Of a DNA stretch of 60,405 bases, positions 46,378 through 57,580 are shown one piece after another (within the stretch, counting starts at the first letter, position 1; every line of letters begins with the position of its first letter). The notes under the pieces are model-generated. The model did no database searches, was not told the origin of the DNA, and saw only the letters and a list, made by a program, of their open reading frames with translations. This DNA is from Butyriboletus loyo (lineage: Eukaryota; Basidiomycota; Agaricomycetes; Boletales; Boletaceae): contig JBBPSI010000154.1 in NCBI GenBank assembly GCA_038093515.1, forward strand, positions 1 through 60,405, in the 5' to 3' direction. The position numbers were made by a program, and so were the translations under genes.

Positions 46378-48288
46378 TTAGGCAACGTAGCCATTGACAG
46401 AGGGTGCCATGCACATCGTGACGAGCGGCTCGTCGGTCCAAGTCGCACCGTTCTCAGTGGGCGTCTCGCTAAGGACATACGTCGTCGCAAAGTTACCAGC
46501 TGCCCATCCAACATATCCGAGAATGACTGCCGATGGAACGAAAAAAAAAAGCGTCAATCAGCATGACAAGACGGCGGAAGACAAACGCGCGCACCGTCCG
46601 AGTTCTCAGCCTGGTACTGGATTTGTTGGCACATGTATTCCTCACACGACGCGGTGTTACCTCCACCGGTCTCGGTGTTGAGCGCCTGGCGTCCATTGCA
46701 GCGCAGCCATTCTGAGAGTGGTTCCCATGCGTACGCAATGTTGTTAGTAACGCAAGTGTCGCTCGTTCCACTATGGAGAGTCATCCGACGAAAAATCAGC
46801 GCGTTATTTCGCATCACGGCGTGCGAATCCTGTACTCACGAGTTGTCAGCGTCGAGGTACTTGTGAACGTCGAAGATCAGGTTGGTGTAACTTCCGTCTG
46901 GGTTGGTAACGGCGGAAAGCGCAGCTGCGGAGCCCCCAGAAACAAATGTTTCTGCAGAGGTGTAATTGTCACCAGGAAGGAGGATCATTTGTGTTGTGGC
47001 CCCAGCCTCTCGAATGGCAGTAACGGCAGCCTGAGATCTATATCAGCGTACGTCGTACGAGCGACAAATGAAGGATTCCCTTACCTGAACTGTTTCAGCC
47101 CATAATGTGATCTATCGGCAGGCAAAAATGTCAGGTTTAATTCTCAACGTAAAGCTAGGAGCCCTGGTATTCTCACGTTGGGAAGGTCATGGGGTTCATT
47201 CATTCTGGATATCTGTCAGCTAAAATTCACAGCGACAAGATGACCACTAACATTCCGAAGACGATCTTGCTCTCATTGGCGTAGTAGCTCGCCAACGAGC
47301 TCCAAAGAGAAGCAAAAACTTCGTTGGAGGGTCCACCCTGGCCAATGATCTGAAGCAACGCCATATCAAGCAGCGATCTTCCGAGAGAAAGCAAGGATAC
47401 ATACTTCACCGTTCCACCTCGCATAGTTATGTATATCGATGATGCAGCTGGCGCCGGTACCCAAGCATGCCTGAACCAAAGCATCGTACTCTGAGAAGTA
47501 GGTTTGGTTAAGGGTGCCGGTGGCGACATTGTCAGTCAAAAACTGCCACGCGACGGGAAGACGGAAAACGTTGTATTTGTCGTCATTCACAAAGTGGGTC
47601 ATCTGGCCCGCACCATCAGCACCGTAGTACTGCGTCAACGGTGGGTACGCCGAGCTTGCGGTGTCTGAACAAATGTTTATCAGCCTTGATTATGATGACG
47701 GCGATAATCCTCACCATCCCCGTTGGTGTCCATCCCAAAGTCTACGCGTATGAATATCCGGCAGTCCGATGTAAGGTAGAGTATTCTCACCAAACCCAGC
47801 GATGTTTACACCAGCGTATAGCAATTTGCCTGCGGTTGCAGGGGGAGTCGCACCACACGTGCTCGTCGGAGTTGCGCTGGCACTGGTAGTTGTTGTTGTA
47901 CTGGCACTGGTAGTGGTGGTTGTGGCTGTACTAGCCAGGAGACATTGCGAATAGTCTGGACAATATATTATTGCGATTCGGAACCCATGGGTAAGAAGCT
48001 AGGTCGCATCCGGCCGGTAGAGCAGCGATAACTTACAAGCATTCTGGAAGGTGCACACTGCACCGCTGACGCAAGTAGTGGCTCCAGTCCAGCCCTACAA
48101 AGGGATTCATTACTGGTCGTGAGCATCCAATTGGATGACTTTACCTCACCGCCACCTACCGAAAACGATTAGGTTGAGGCAGGGTGAGAGTAGCGAGCGA
48201 GCTGCTTACATTGTGCATACAGAGCGGCTTGTCCACGGACAGACAAAGCAGTAAAGCAGACAAATCCAAGAGCGTAGACAGCCTTCAT
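46378..48288 (-). CDS. secreted endo-beta-1,4-glucanase, CBM1-GH5
   Basis: ATG at 48286-48288, stop TAA at 46378-46380, many introns. Order: signal peptide (VYALGFVCFTALSVRGQ), a CBM1 cellulose-binding module (LYAQC, GWTGATTC, C, YYSQCL with its conserved Cys and aromatic residues), a Ser/Thr-rich linker of ATTTTTSAS type, then the GH5 barrel: LLYAGVNIAGFDFG, FRLPVAWQFL, SCIIDIHNYARW (Asn/His of the cleft), MNEPHDLP (acid/base Glu), IFDVHKYLD, LNTETGGGNT (nucleophile Glu) and VGWAAGNF. It cleaves internal bonds of cellulose outside the cell. The order matches basidiomycete and Trichoderma EG II (Cel5A) enzymes. Confidence 0.9.
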
Positions 48289-48351
48289 AATCCTGCTCTC
48301 CGAATAGGCTCGTCGAAAGTTTGGCAGTCCGGCGTTGCTGGACGCTTGCAC

Positions 48352-48359
48352 ATTATATA
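48352..48359 (-). promoter_or_regulatory. TATA box of the GH5 gene
   Basis: TATATAAT on the minus strand, about 65 bp before the start codon. Confidence 0.45.
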
Positions 48360-48360
48360 C

Positions 48361-49434
48361 TATTCGACGGGTACCCCTGACAAATAAATTCAGTATGGGA
48401 TACACCACGTAGCACATATCCGAGTAGCCACATTTATACACTCACGAGGCAGTTCCCCGAAGCTTCCCCGAGTGCACTCGTGGTGCAATCACCCCATAAC
48501 TACTATTTTCCGATCCTCGCAAAGTGTAACGCACACGCAATTTTCGGATCGATGCTAACAATATGATCAATTGAAGGGTAGAATCTCACTGAGCACCCTC
48601 ACCGGACGTTCTTCGTCTCATCTTCGGATCGACTGAGGCGCCCTTCGTCCATGGATTAGTATCCCATGGTTTCAAAAAGAACAACGAATTAAGAGGATGG
48701 GACACAAGCTGCAAAATTCCTCGTCTTCAAGCGCCACAAAGCCATGAACAGCTAGTTTGTACATAAATTCGGTACGTGGAACTGAGGAGTATGAATCATC
48801 GCGCTGGAAGGAAACCCCCGAATTCTCGGGAATTGCATCCGGCGAAATTTTCCACACGTCTTCACGCTGCGGGAATTCCTGCGAAAAGCTTTTCTCAAGC
48901 ATAGGCCGGAGATCCACGACCGACCAGAAATACGTGATCCTTCACAGAGAAAGTCTTAACTTAACTCCATCCCTACCACTGCGGGGAAGTTCGGAGTTGA
49001 CTTGCCGGTAAAAAGGTCCATCGACTTCTCGTGGCATCTTCAAATTTCGGACTCATGGATATAGCTGACCAGATGTGTCAATGAAAGACTAGTCGGATGA
49101 AGGTATGCTGTCAATGGTCTGAGCCGGGCGAACTGGCAGTGGGCGGACAAGCGTCGAAATAGTATAGCGACGTACCCAATCGAACCGTTGGAACGTAAGC
49201 ACGTACGGTTTGGTTGTCAACCAATTGTCATCCTAAGGTTTGTCTCCGAGCCAATGGCACAACTTGCGAATTGACACAAAAAATGTACTTGCTAATCGTC
49301 AGATTCATTCTCGGAAAATCCCTGGGAGGAAATTTATGCTGAGCATGCTGTACGAGACGAAGCATACGAATTCCGGCTCGGGAGTGTTGAATAGCTTCTG
49401 ATGTGTGACAAAGAGATTGGTCAGGACACATGAG
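48361..49434. other. intergenic
   Basis: About 1.1 kb upstream of the GH5 gene. Short frames only; no gene recognised. Confidence 0.5.
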
Positions 49435-49535
49435 GGGTGCATAGCGCAGTGGTAGCGCGCATGCTTTGCAACCGCTGGCAGGCAACCTGTAAGCGAATGT
49501 GTATGAGGTCCAGGGTTCAATCCCCTGTGCATCCA
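49435..49535 (+). tRNA. tRNA-Ala (anticodon UGC) with intron
   Basis: A complete cloverleaf can be drawn: acceptor GGGTGCA with TGCATCC and discriminator A, D arm GCGC/GCGC, anticodon stem CATGC/GTATG, loop TTTGCA, T arm CAGGG-TTCAATC-CCCTG. The acceptor stem has the G3-U70 wobble pair that marks alanine tRNAs. An intron of about 29 nt follows position 37, the standard site, and gives a 101-nt gene (about 72 nt mature). A and B boxes are intact and a T-run terminator follows at 49541. Confidence 0.93.
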
Positions 49536-49540
49536 AAAAC

Positions 49541-49546
49541 TTTTTT
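49541..49546 (+). terminator. pol III terminator of tRNA-Ala
   Basis: Six T on the sense strand, five bases after the tRNA 3' end. Confidence 0.85.
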
Positions 49547-49783
49547 GCTTCTCGATCACTGTATCTTCTTTCTGACTGGGAAAGAACACTCATTTTCTTC
49601 TACAGCGTTTCGGAAATTCTATGTCTCATTCCCTACTATTTATGTATTTAGGGATGTCACATATCCTACTAAGTAGTCCAGAGCGATGTTCTAAGGGGAT
49701 CTATTAAGCTGAAGTATACAGTAAGCGTATAGTTGCGTTCTGGTCAAACATGCCCAACCAGGGCTGGGCATGTATAACACAGA

Positions 49784-51489
49784 TCACCGACTCTCAAGAT
49801 CCACGCTTTCGTCGTGCGACGCGCCATTGTCTATACTGTTAGTTCCATCCTCCTTGACTACTAGTTGCTTCTCCTCGGTCGATGTACTGTCGTCTCCGTC
49901 GAGTGGGAGTGGTTCATCCTCCGGATCGAGGTCGGTCAGCGTCAGCGTCGAACCCTCAGCGTCACAGAAATCGTTCAGCGTCAGTGGGCGCATGGTAAAT
50001 CCCTAAATCGAGAACGCATGATTAGATGAACAACGCAGAACAAGAGACAACTTGAGGCACCTCTTCCCCCACTCTCTTAATCGCTTCCTCGTCATGCGCC
50101 ATCTCTCGCATGCATTCACGCACAGGTACCATGGCAGCGCTCCTACAGAGTTCACGCAGGTCCGAACCTGAGCAGCCGGTCGTCTTGGCTGCGAGTACTT
50201 CAAGGGTCAATGAAGGATCGAGCTTGGTGTCTTTCAGCATCTGCAGATTTTGAAGGTTAATCTCGACAGGAGGGATAAATTTCGATCGAAAACATACCAA
50301 AGATAGTATCCTGTATCGTTGCTCTGCATTTGGCAGACCAACAGCAAATCGTTTCGGCATACGACGCAAAATAGCAGGATCGATGTCCATGGGTCGGTTT
50401 GTCGCCCCAAGAACCATTATTCGATCATCTCCCGACGTCAATCCATCCCACGATCTATATCATTCATGCCTCAGAGAATGCCCCAATTCAGGAACGGATT
50501 GAAGAAAATAACGGCGCACGTCATAAATTCAGCCTTTATCATGCTCATCACCTCATGATCATCTGCTCTCCGCTCTCTCAAAAAAGTATCTATCTCATCC
50601 ACAAAGATGATCGTTGGCTGCATCTTTCTAGCGAGACTGAACAACCCTGCAACGAGCTTGTTTGATTCTCCAAACCACTTGTTGGTGAGCGCTGATGCGG
50701 GAATGTTGATAAATGTAGCTCCCGATTCCTTGGCAAGGGCACGTGCAAGCATGGTTTTACCGCATCCAGGAGGACCGTAAAGAAGGACTCCCTTTGGTGC
50801 ACTGAGGAGTGGCGAAGAGGCCGTGAAGAGGTGTGGGTACATTAATGGATATATGACGGATTCACGAAGAGAAGCAATGATGGGATCGAGGCCGCCGATG
50901 TCTGCACCACCCAAGTTAGTCGACTCGATCACAACGAGCGGACGATAACAGAGGTAGAGAATACCGCCTACCTTGAAAGTGTACGTGGATATCATCAGGA
51001 CAGACAACTTCTTTTGATATGGACACTGTAGGGATTTGATTCAGTACGTGCATGGTAGAAACTGATGCGGATCTGCGCACGTTCGTATTCGTCAAGTTTC
51101 AGTCCTTTCTTCCCCAACTTGGACAATATTTGCGTGCGATGTTTCTCTGTTTTCTTATCCCCTTGATGCTGACCGATGAACCACTGTGAACGGACCGTAT
51201 GAAAAGAGTGAGAAAACGTCAACGTAGGGAATGAACAATACATACACGGTAAGCATATTGCGCAGCAACCTTCATGAGCAAAAATTGCAACGTAAATCAG
51301 TCCTCGTAACCAGGTCCATATGTCTAATATCAACGGACCTGCGACACTATAAGCAGTGCGACTATAATAACGAATGCGTTAGCGACAAGACGTTTTCGAG
51401 CGAGAAAGCACCTGCTCTCCTCGAGAAAAAGGGAGTACAAAGTACACACCATTAATAACGATTCGTCTTGCGGTTAATTGGGATGACAT
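49784..51489 (-). CDS. msp1: AAA ATPase Msp1/ATAD1
   Basis: Start ATG 51487-51489 (MSSQLTARR), stop at 49784, about six introns. Msp1 sits in the outer mitochondrial and peroxisomal membranes and pulls out mislocalised tail-anchored proteins. An N-terminal membrane segment ([17 protein letters not shown]) is followed by a linker helix ([16 protein letters not shown]), [23 protein letters not shown], Walker A GPPGCGKT, the substrate-threading KWFGES pore loop, Walker [29 protein letters not shown] with arginine fingers, and a sensor-2 helix [15 protein letters not shown]. The tail after the AAA domain is acidic and about 60 residues longer than in yeast. Exon borders near the N-terminus are approximate. 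Confidence 0.88.
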
Positions 51490-52178
51490 GTTTGAATGTT
51501 GACGTGAAGGATGGAGCGCTACAGGGCGTTGTCCACGCCGCTGTTGAAAAAAAAACAGTGGAAAGTGATGAGAGATCCAGAGAGAACTCTGAAATTGCTT
51601 TGGCGGTGATTGCCAGTTCGGTACACGAGAAGGAGTGGATGCTGGCTGACTAGTATATTACGGATTTGTCCATACAAGGAAAGCCCCGGTGCGTGGGATA
51701 ACCCAGTGCAAACCTTGTCATCATCTAACTCAGACTCAGGCTAGGACTGCTCGAACTAAATTCTTGCCGATGCAGAGTGCAAGACCAGCGAGTATATCGA
51801 GAAAATTGGTGAATAATGATATGCCGGGCCCAGACCCGGGGCGGTCGCTACAAACCGATAATCATCCAACTTCGATTCCATTCAGATGTTGCGTCGACTC
51901 CAACTCAACACTATGACTACGGTTTTACTACGAATGCATGCTACGCTTTGTCTTCGTACTAGTAACTCAACTCGAAGCTCTTCTTCCTCAAAGGTCGACA
52001 GAAAGGTAGTTGGTGCTGATTGCATAATTGGCGGGAAAGTCTGATTGGAGGAATTCAACTTTCACAGGATCATATAGCTGACCATGCGGCCTTTATTCTC
52101 TTTCGTCTGACTCCCTCGATTCAGCGCCAGAGCGCATTCGCTCGCCGTCTCGCTTCGTTGGTGCGTTCTGGGTAAAGG
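51490..52178. other. intergenic (divergent promoters)
   Basis: Between msp1 and the WD40-TPR-HET gene. Nothing recognised. Confidence 0.5.
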
Positions 52179-55100
52179 ATGCCGACCCAATCCGGTGTGT
52201 AAACATCCCGGTACTATGCTCTGGCTAATCACCCACTCCGTCAAGGTGCTTTGAACCCGCTGGAAATCGTTCACAGTAGCGGGGTAAATTCAGTCGCTTT
52301 TTCACCCGATGGGTCGTATATAGTGACAGGCTGCAATGACGGGACGATCCAACAATGGCGCGTAAGCGATGGACAGAAGATCGGAACGACGATGCGTGCA
52401 GACGGCTCAGTTTTCGTCGTCGCCATCTCCAGTGACGGAAAATGGATCGTAAGCGGTGGATTGGGCTGTAAAGTCACTGTTTGGGACGCAAAGACGCAAC
52501 AAAAGGCCGTCGAGTCAACACAAACTGACGAGAAATGGGTCAGTGCATTGGATGTGTCACCAGGCTCCACACGATTCGCCAGCGCGTCGAGCGATTGCAT
52601 GGCAAACATCTGGAGTCTCACGACAGGCCAGCGACTCGTTGGCCCGTTGAAACACAACAACCGTGTGGCATGCATTGCATTCTCACCTGACGGAGACCAC
52701 GTCGCTACCGCCGGCGTCTATGACTGCTTTCGCATTTGGGACAGTCGCAATGGTGAACTGGTCGTCGAAGTCCCCGACTTCTTGCCCGAAGCCCTTGTTT
52801 GGTGGCGCGATGACCGAATCTTCGCATCAACATGGTCAACGCAACGATGGATCGACGCCCTTTCGGGGACGATGCTTCTCGAAGTTCCCCGGACCGACAA
52901 TACAAGCACAAAAACGCACCTTTCCGTTTCACGCAATCGCAACTCCTTAGCTGGCCTCGAGAAGAATATGTTGCATTTGTGGGATTACACCACCCATTCC
53001 TGGAGCCCCATCGCACGCAAACTTGGCTACAATGGGTGTACCATTGCTATCTCACCCGATAGCCGTCATCTCGTCACGGGCGGAGAAGATAGAATTTCAA
53101 TCTGGAATCTTTCTGGTAGCATTCCTGAGGACGTTGACCATGTAAGCATAACCTTTCTCAACTACTCACCAACTAATAGCCTTTTCTCTTGTTGAGCACG
53201 AAAATGGCGTGGTAAGAACATTGTAATATCAGGCTCAAGTGAAATTGATCATTGTTTCTACATCCTTGAATAGTTCATGCATATCTCTAGTGTGATACAA
53301 GAGTTATGGTCACATGGAGAACTGGAGTCTGCCCTGGAAATACTATCCCGTGATATTGCGTTGAACGGAAAGTCTCACCATGCATTCGCCAACCGTGCTC
53401 TCGTCCAGGCTCGTTTGCAGAAGTGGGAAAGTGCACTGGTTGACGCTGAAATGGTAATTATCTATACTTCTTTCTCGCACACGAAATTAAAATATATGTG
53501 TTTCTAGTCGATTAATATCCAGCAGTCAGTTATAGGATCCATCGCAAGGAGTATTGCACTTTGTGGTCAAGGAAGACACGAGGATTCCATGCAGGCCTTT
53601 GATCTTGCTTTCAGCTACTGCAGGGCAGAAGATGTAAATTATCTTCTGCTCGTCAAGGTATGCATTTCGTGCGAATGGTGTCCAGGTCTCACGATTCTCA
53701 CAATTCCATCTAGTCGGTCATCTTGGTTCTTGCCGGACTGCATCGCCACGCCATTGCCCGTACAACTGACTTGATCAAGTCTCTTCCTGGTGGGTTATTG
53801 CATTGTTATGTTGTTCAGGTAGCATGTTGTGCCACTATTCGTCGCGAGACGGTTTGTTCATACCATCTGCAGGCACAGATGTTCGTTCTCCTAGCGAAAT
53901 CCGCATTTGAGTCACACGATTATGATCGTGCAATACAACTTTTGACATCGGCAACAGATCCTGGAGAATTCTCTCAGCTCCCAGAGTTGTTGACTATCTC
54001 GCTGGTATGGCCTATCTCGCAGTCATCAGTACATACATTGAATGCCTAGTGAAGATAACTGGATGGAACTTCAACACTCTCAGATTCGAGATCCGTCAGA
54101 AAAAATGTGAAGTGCTGTTTGCCGCAGGTCACATGGAGGGTGCAGTGATCTCCATCCTTGAAATGGATATTAGCGCGGAAACGAACTCAAAGGAGGAAAT
54201 GAAATGGCTCATCGGTAAGGATGTTTTTCTGTGTTCCGCTCCACTCGTTATTGACTTTTCCCGCAGACTTTAGGAAGCGATGCGTTGATAAATTGAACGA
54301 GCTAGGGGATGCTGCCTTGGATTCCGCTGCACATCGTGACGCTGTTGCCTACTATTCTTCGGCGTTGACCCTAGAGCCCTTGTCGACAGACGTACCAATC
54401 AAGCGAAGCAGAGCGTACGCGGCGCTGGGTGACTGGGAAGCTGCACTGAAAGATGCAAATGCAGTTTGTGTGGTTTCGTTTTTCATCCCGCAACTTAACT
54501 AACGCCATGGGTCTTAGGCAGTCCTACTTGACCCATCACATCCTAGAGTGTATGAGGAGAAGCATACAGCGCTACATGGTGCTGGACGTTACGACGAAGC
54601 AATCAATACACTCAATGAGATGCATTTGAAACTCGAACAATCTTCTGATCGTCGTATTCATGGTAAATATTTTTTTACACCGCGTTGAACACCTTATAAC
54701 GAGGTTCTATGTCTGGCAGATCTATATAATCACTACGTGAACCCATTACAGACGGTAGCAGCCATTCATGGCGTTGCCAAGCACATCCAACGTGACTTTC
54801 CGCTTGTCCTCGTTGACACCAAGAGCGGTCATCTCTGTGACACACAAGAACGGGTACGCGCGTTTGAAGCAGATCCAAAGTTCAAAAAGCTCGTTTCGTC
54901 GATGGTGTTACGGATCGACGATGCTGGTATCGACCAGGCAGTGCGAGAATACTTCCGATATGCTACGTTCTCCCACACGTGGGAAGAGGACGAGCCGCTT
55001 TATCATGATATCCTGCACGAATCAGTACAGGACCTCGCAGGATCACCCAAGATCATGAAGTTACTAATATTCTGCACGATAGTTCGGGAAGCAGGTTTTC

Positions 55101-56395
55101 GCTGGGCCTGGAGCGACACCTGCTGTATCAACAAAGTGGACGGCGCAGCATTACAAGAATCGCTTACTTCGATGTTTCAATGGTATCATCAATCTTCGCT
55201 CACCATTGTTCAGCTCAAGGGTGTATTATCTGACTCAGAGCTCGGAGCTCTGGAGGCAAGTTTGTGGAATACTCGTGCATGGACCCTCCAAGAATTCTTC
55301 GCATCCAAGATCATTCGATTCTACACTGAAGACTGGAAACCTTATCTCCCTCGTGAAAGTACTTTCAATCACAAGGAATCCCCTCTTATCATGCAAGAGA
55401 TGGCGCGCGCGACTGGGATTGATGCAAAGGAACTTCTCTCTTTGCGTCCCGGATCAGAGAATGTCCGACAGAAGCTGCGCCTTGCCTCAACTCGCTTTGC
55501 TACGAAGCAAGAAGACATCGCTTACTCGTTGTTCGGCATATTCGATGTCACTATTCCAGTCACGTATGGCGAAGGACAACGGCGTGCTCTCGGCCGTCTC
55601 CTACAAGAGGTCCTCACGCGTTCTGGGGATACTACAATCCTGGATTGGACAGGCAAGGTATCGGACTATAACAGCTGCCTCCCTGGGGAAATTAATGTTT
55701 ACCGCGAGCCATTATCACCACACTTGCCACTGCCCATTCCAGACGACGAGATGGAAGCACTGCTTCTTGAACTCCAGACGTCCTCGACACTTCATGATTC
55801 CGCTATGGAGTTATACGATCGACTTCTCTTTCTTCCAACACCACGCCTCGTCAGTCGCCGCCTAAGCTTGTCATGCATCGTATTTCTACTGAGAACGGTC
55901 AGTGGGCCGTTCTCTGCCGGAGACGACTCTCCTGGGCACGTTTACCGTGCCACAGCGTCTATGCTTGGGGATGTTAAGATTAGGACGTCGGACGACTTGA
56001 CCGGCCTGACCAATCTGGTGCTTGTGCATCCATGGCTTCAATGTCTCTTTGACCCCGTTCTTCCACATGAAGATATGATCGCCGACGACGCAGAGTCATT
56101 CACGCAACACAGAACATCGGATAGCAACTCTCTTCTCTCTTACAGGACTCCGGCGAGAATCTCGTTACCGTATGTTTCACAAAGGTTACAGCTTCCCTCT
56201 CCGCTCGACAAAACAACCCGTGCACTGCGTTTGTTTGCTCGCCTTCGACAGCCTTTTGGGGCACTGCTGCTCGCACCACATACGTCTAGGGAATATAAGC
56301 GGGTTGCGACGGACAACCCGATCGTCGTACGCATACGCAAGGAAGTTACTCCGCACTACCTCACGGACAAGATACGTACTCTAGATATCCTTTAA
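52179..56395 (+). CDS. WD40-TPR-HET fusion protein, putative allorecognition receptor
   Basis: Exon 1 (52179-52194, MPTQS) splices to 52246-53141, which encodes a WD40 propeller (VAFSPDGSYIVTG, ISSDGKWIVSG, VSPGSTRFASA, IAFSPDGDHVATA, ISPDSRHLVTG). A 15-nt exon (53197-53211) and then 53274-53453 and 53508-53657 lead into helical repeats (ALEILSRDIALN, AFANRALVQARLQ), later typical TPRs (AVAYYSSALTLEP, KRSRAYAALGDWEAALKDANA, YDEAINTLNEM). From 54.74 kb a HET domain follows: RYATFSHTWEEDEP, WAWSDTCCINK, LQESLTSMFQWYH and WNTRAWTLQEFFA, then a long C-terminal region ending DIL. HET domains trigger cell death in heterokaryon incompatibility. Joins near 53.8-54.05 kb are unresolved, so the exact length (about 1,300 residues) is approximate. 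Whether all parts form one mRNA needs RNA evidence. Confidence 0.8.
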
Positions 56396-56772
56396 TTTTT
56401 TGATTGTAGTAGACCTGCTTCGACGTCTGTCTGCAATGGGTCTTCTCATACTGTTACCAGCTTGGTGTGAAGGGGCACCCCCCCAGCTCACTATTTATTT
56501 ACTTTCGCACTCCTTCCTCGGTTGCTCATGTTAGGTGCTAACAGGAGTTTCTACTACATTGCACTACACTGCCATAGTTATGGTGATTATATTAGATTGA
56601 CATAGTACTGTGAGCCTATTGGTGTGTATCATGAGGGCTCTGACTTTACTTGCATTGGAAAAGTACCTTAGCATTGATAAGATAAGGTTTGTACAGCATT
56701 GCTCAGGTGTTACTGCATCTGCAAAGGCATAGTGTAATGTCATTGCTTGACTACTCTACTGCAGGTTATTTG
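56396..56772. other. AT-rich spacer
   Basis: 3' flank of the HET gene up to the first LTR piece. Nothing recognised. Confidence 0.45.
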
Positions 56773-56878
56773 TGTTATAATACTGTATTACAACTATGCG
56801 TTTGGACTTATCATTCCTCTTTTCAAAGGTCATGTGACCATACACATGTGATCATGAGAGAGTACACATGACCAAGTC
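56773..56878 (+). repeat. LTR fragment, plus orientation (5' end only)
   Basis: Begins TGTTATAAT and follows the 5' end of the LTR at 57061: a TTTGGACTTA block, then TTTTCAAAGGTCATGTGAC. Its two E-box positions read CATGTG where the younger LTRs have CACGTG. It stops where the minus fragment starts. Confidence 0.65.
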
Positions 56879-57060
56879 TGTTACGAGACAACGATGTTAT
56901 CAGGTCACACAGGGTTCCGCAACTGTCGCAGTGCTACACAAGTACTGGCGAGGTGTAATGAGGATAGCTCAGGCCTTAATCTCTCAACTGTTGCCAGCGA
57001 ATAAGACAAGTGGTTAAAGCTAGGGAATCCTAGCCACAACCACAAGCCCTTTTATATTAC
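56879..57060 (-). repeat. LTR fragment, minus orientation (3' part)
   Basis: Aligns nearly base for base with 1055-1232, the R/U5 side of LTR A, starting TGTTAC and including GGGTTCCGCAACTGT and the segment ending CTTTTATATTAC. It is cut at its TATA box by the plus-strand element that begins at 57061. Confidence 0.85.
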
Positions 57061-57580
57061 TGTTATAATCATAACATTTTACTCGTACACTTCGTACACT
57101 TTCAATTCGGACTTAGTCGTTTTCACTTTCAAAGGTCACGTGACATAGCGCACGTGATCGTGGGAACTTACATGTGATCTCCTGCTGACTAAGCATATGA
57201 TGTCATGGCCTAGACCAGGCCTAGACTCTATGACGTCACGACACATGTATTTAATCTCCGTTTACTTCTCTTCTTTATGATCCCCGCGCCTCGTGTGGTT
57301 AATCACCGTCGCGCTTCTCTTCTTTAGTCTATCCATGTATAGTAGTTTATCTCACGCACAGCATGGTCTGTGCGCATCTCTGTACAATATAAAAGGGCTC
57401 GTGGTTAGACTAGGATTCCCTAGTTTTAACCACTTGTCTATTCGCTGGCAACAGTTGAGGATTAAGTTGAAGCTCCTTGATTCCATCTTGCCAGGTCTTT
57501 GTGTAGACCTGCAACTGTAGTGGGACCTCGTGTGAAAGGGTACTACGTGCTAGCATTCGACTGCGCGTTGCCTCGCAACA
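57061..57580 (+). repeat. 5' LTR of element B (520 bp)
   Basis: Starts TGTTAT and ends GCAACA, where LTR A ends ATAACA. It aligns with LTR A throughout, with several indels. The 3' border was set by this similarity, as the 3' LTR is not in view. Confidence 0.75.
57136..57394 (+). promoter_or_regulatory. U3 promoter of LTR B: E-boxes, CRE, TATA
   Basis: TCACGTGA at 57136-57143, CACGTGA at 57151-57157, the CRE palindrome TGACGTCA at 57231-57238 and TATAAAA at 57388-57394, in the same order as in LTR A. Strong TATA with upstream CRE/E-box elements suggests stress- or cAMP-responsive transcription; this is inference from motif identity. Confidence 0.5.

Noticed and set aside
49228..49593. Two overlapping open frames of about 95-120 codons on the minus strand
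   Set aside because: They are the antisense of the tRNA-Ala gene and its flanks.
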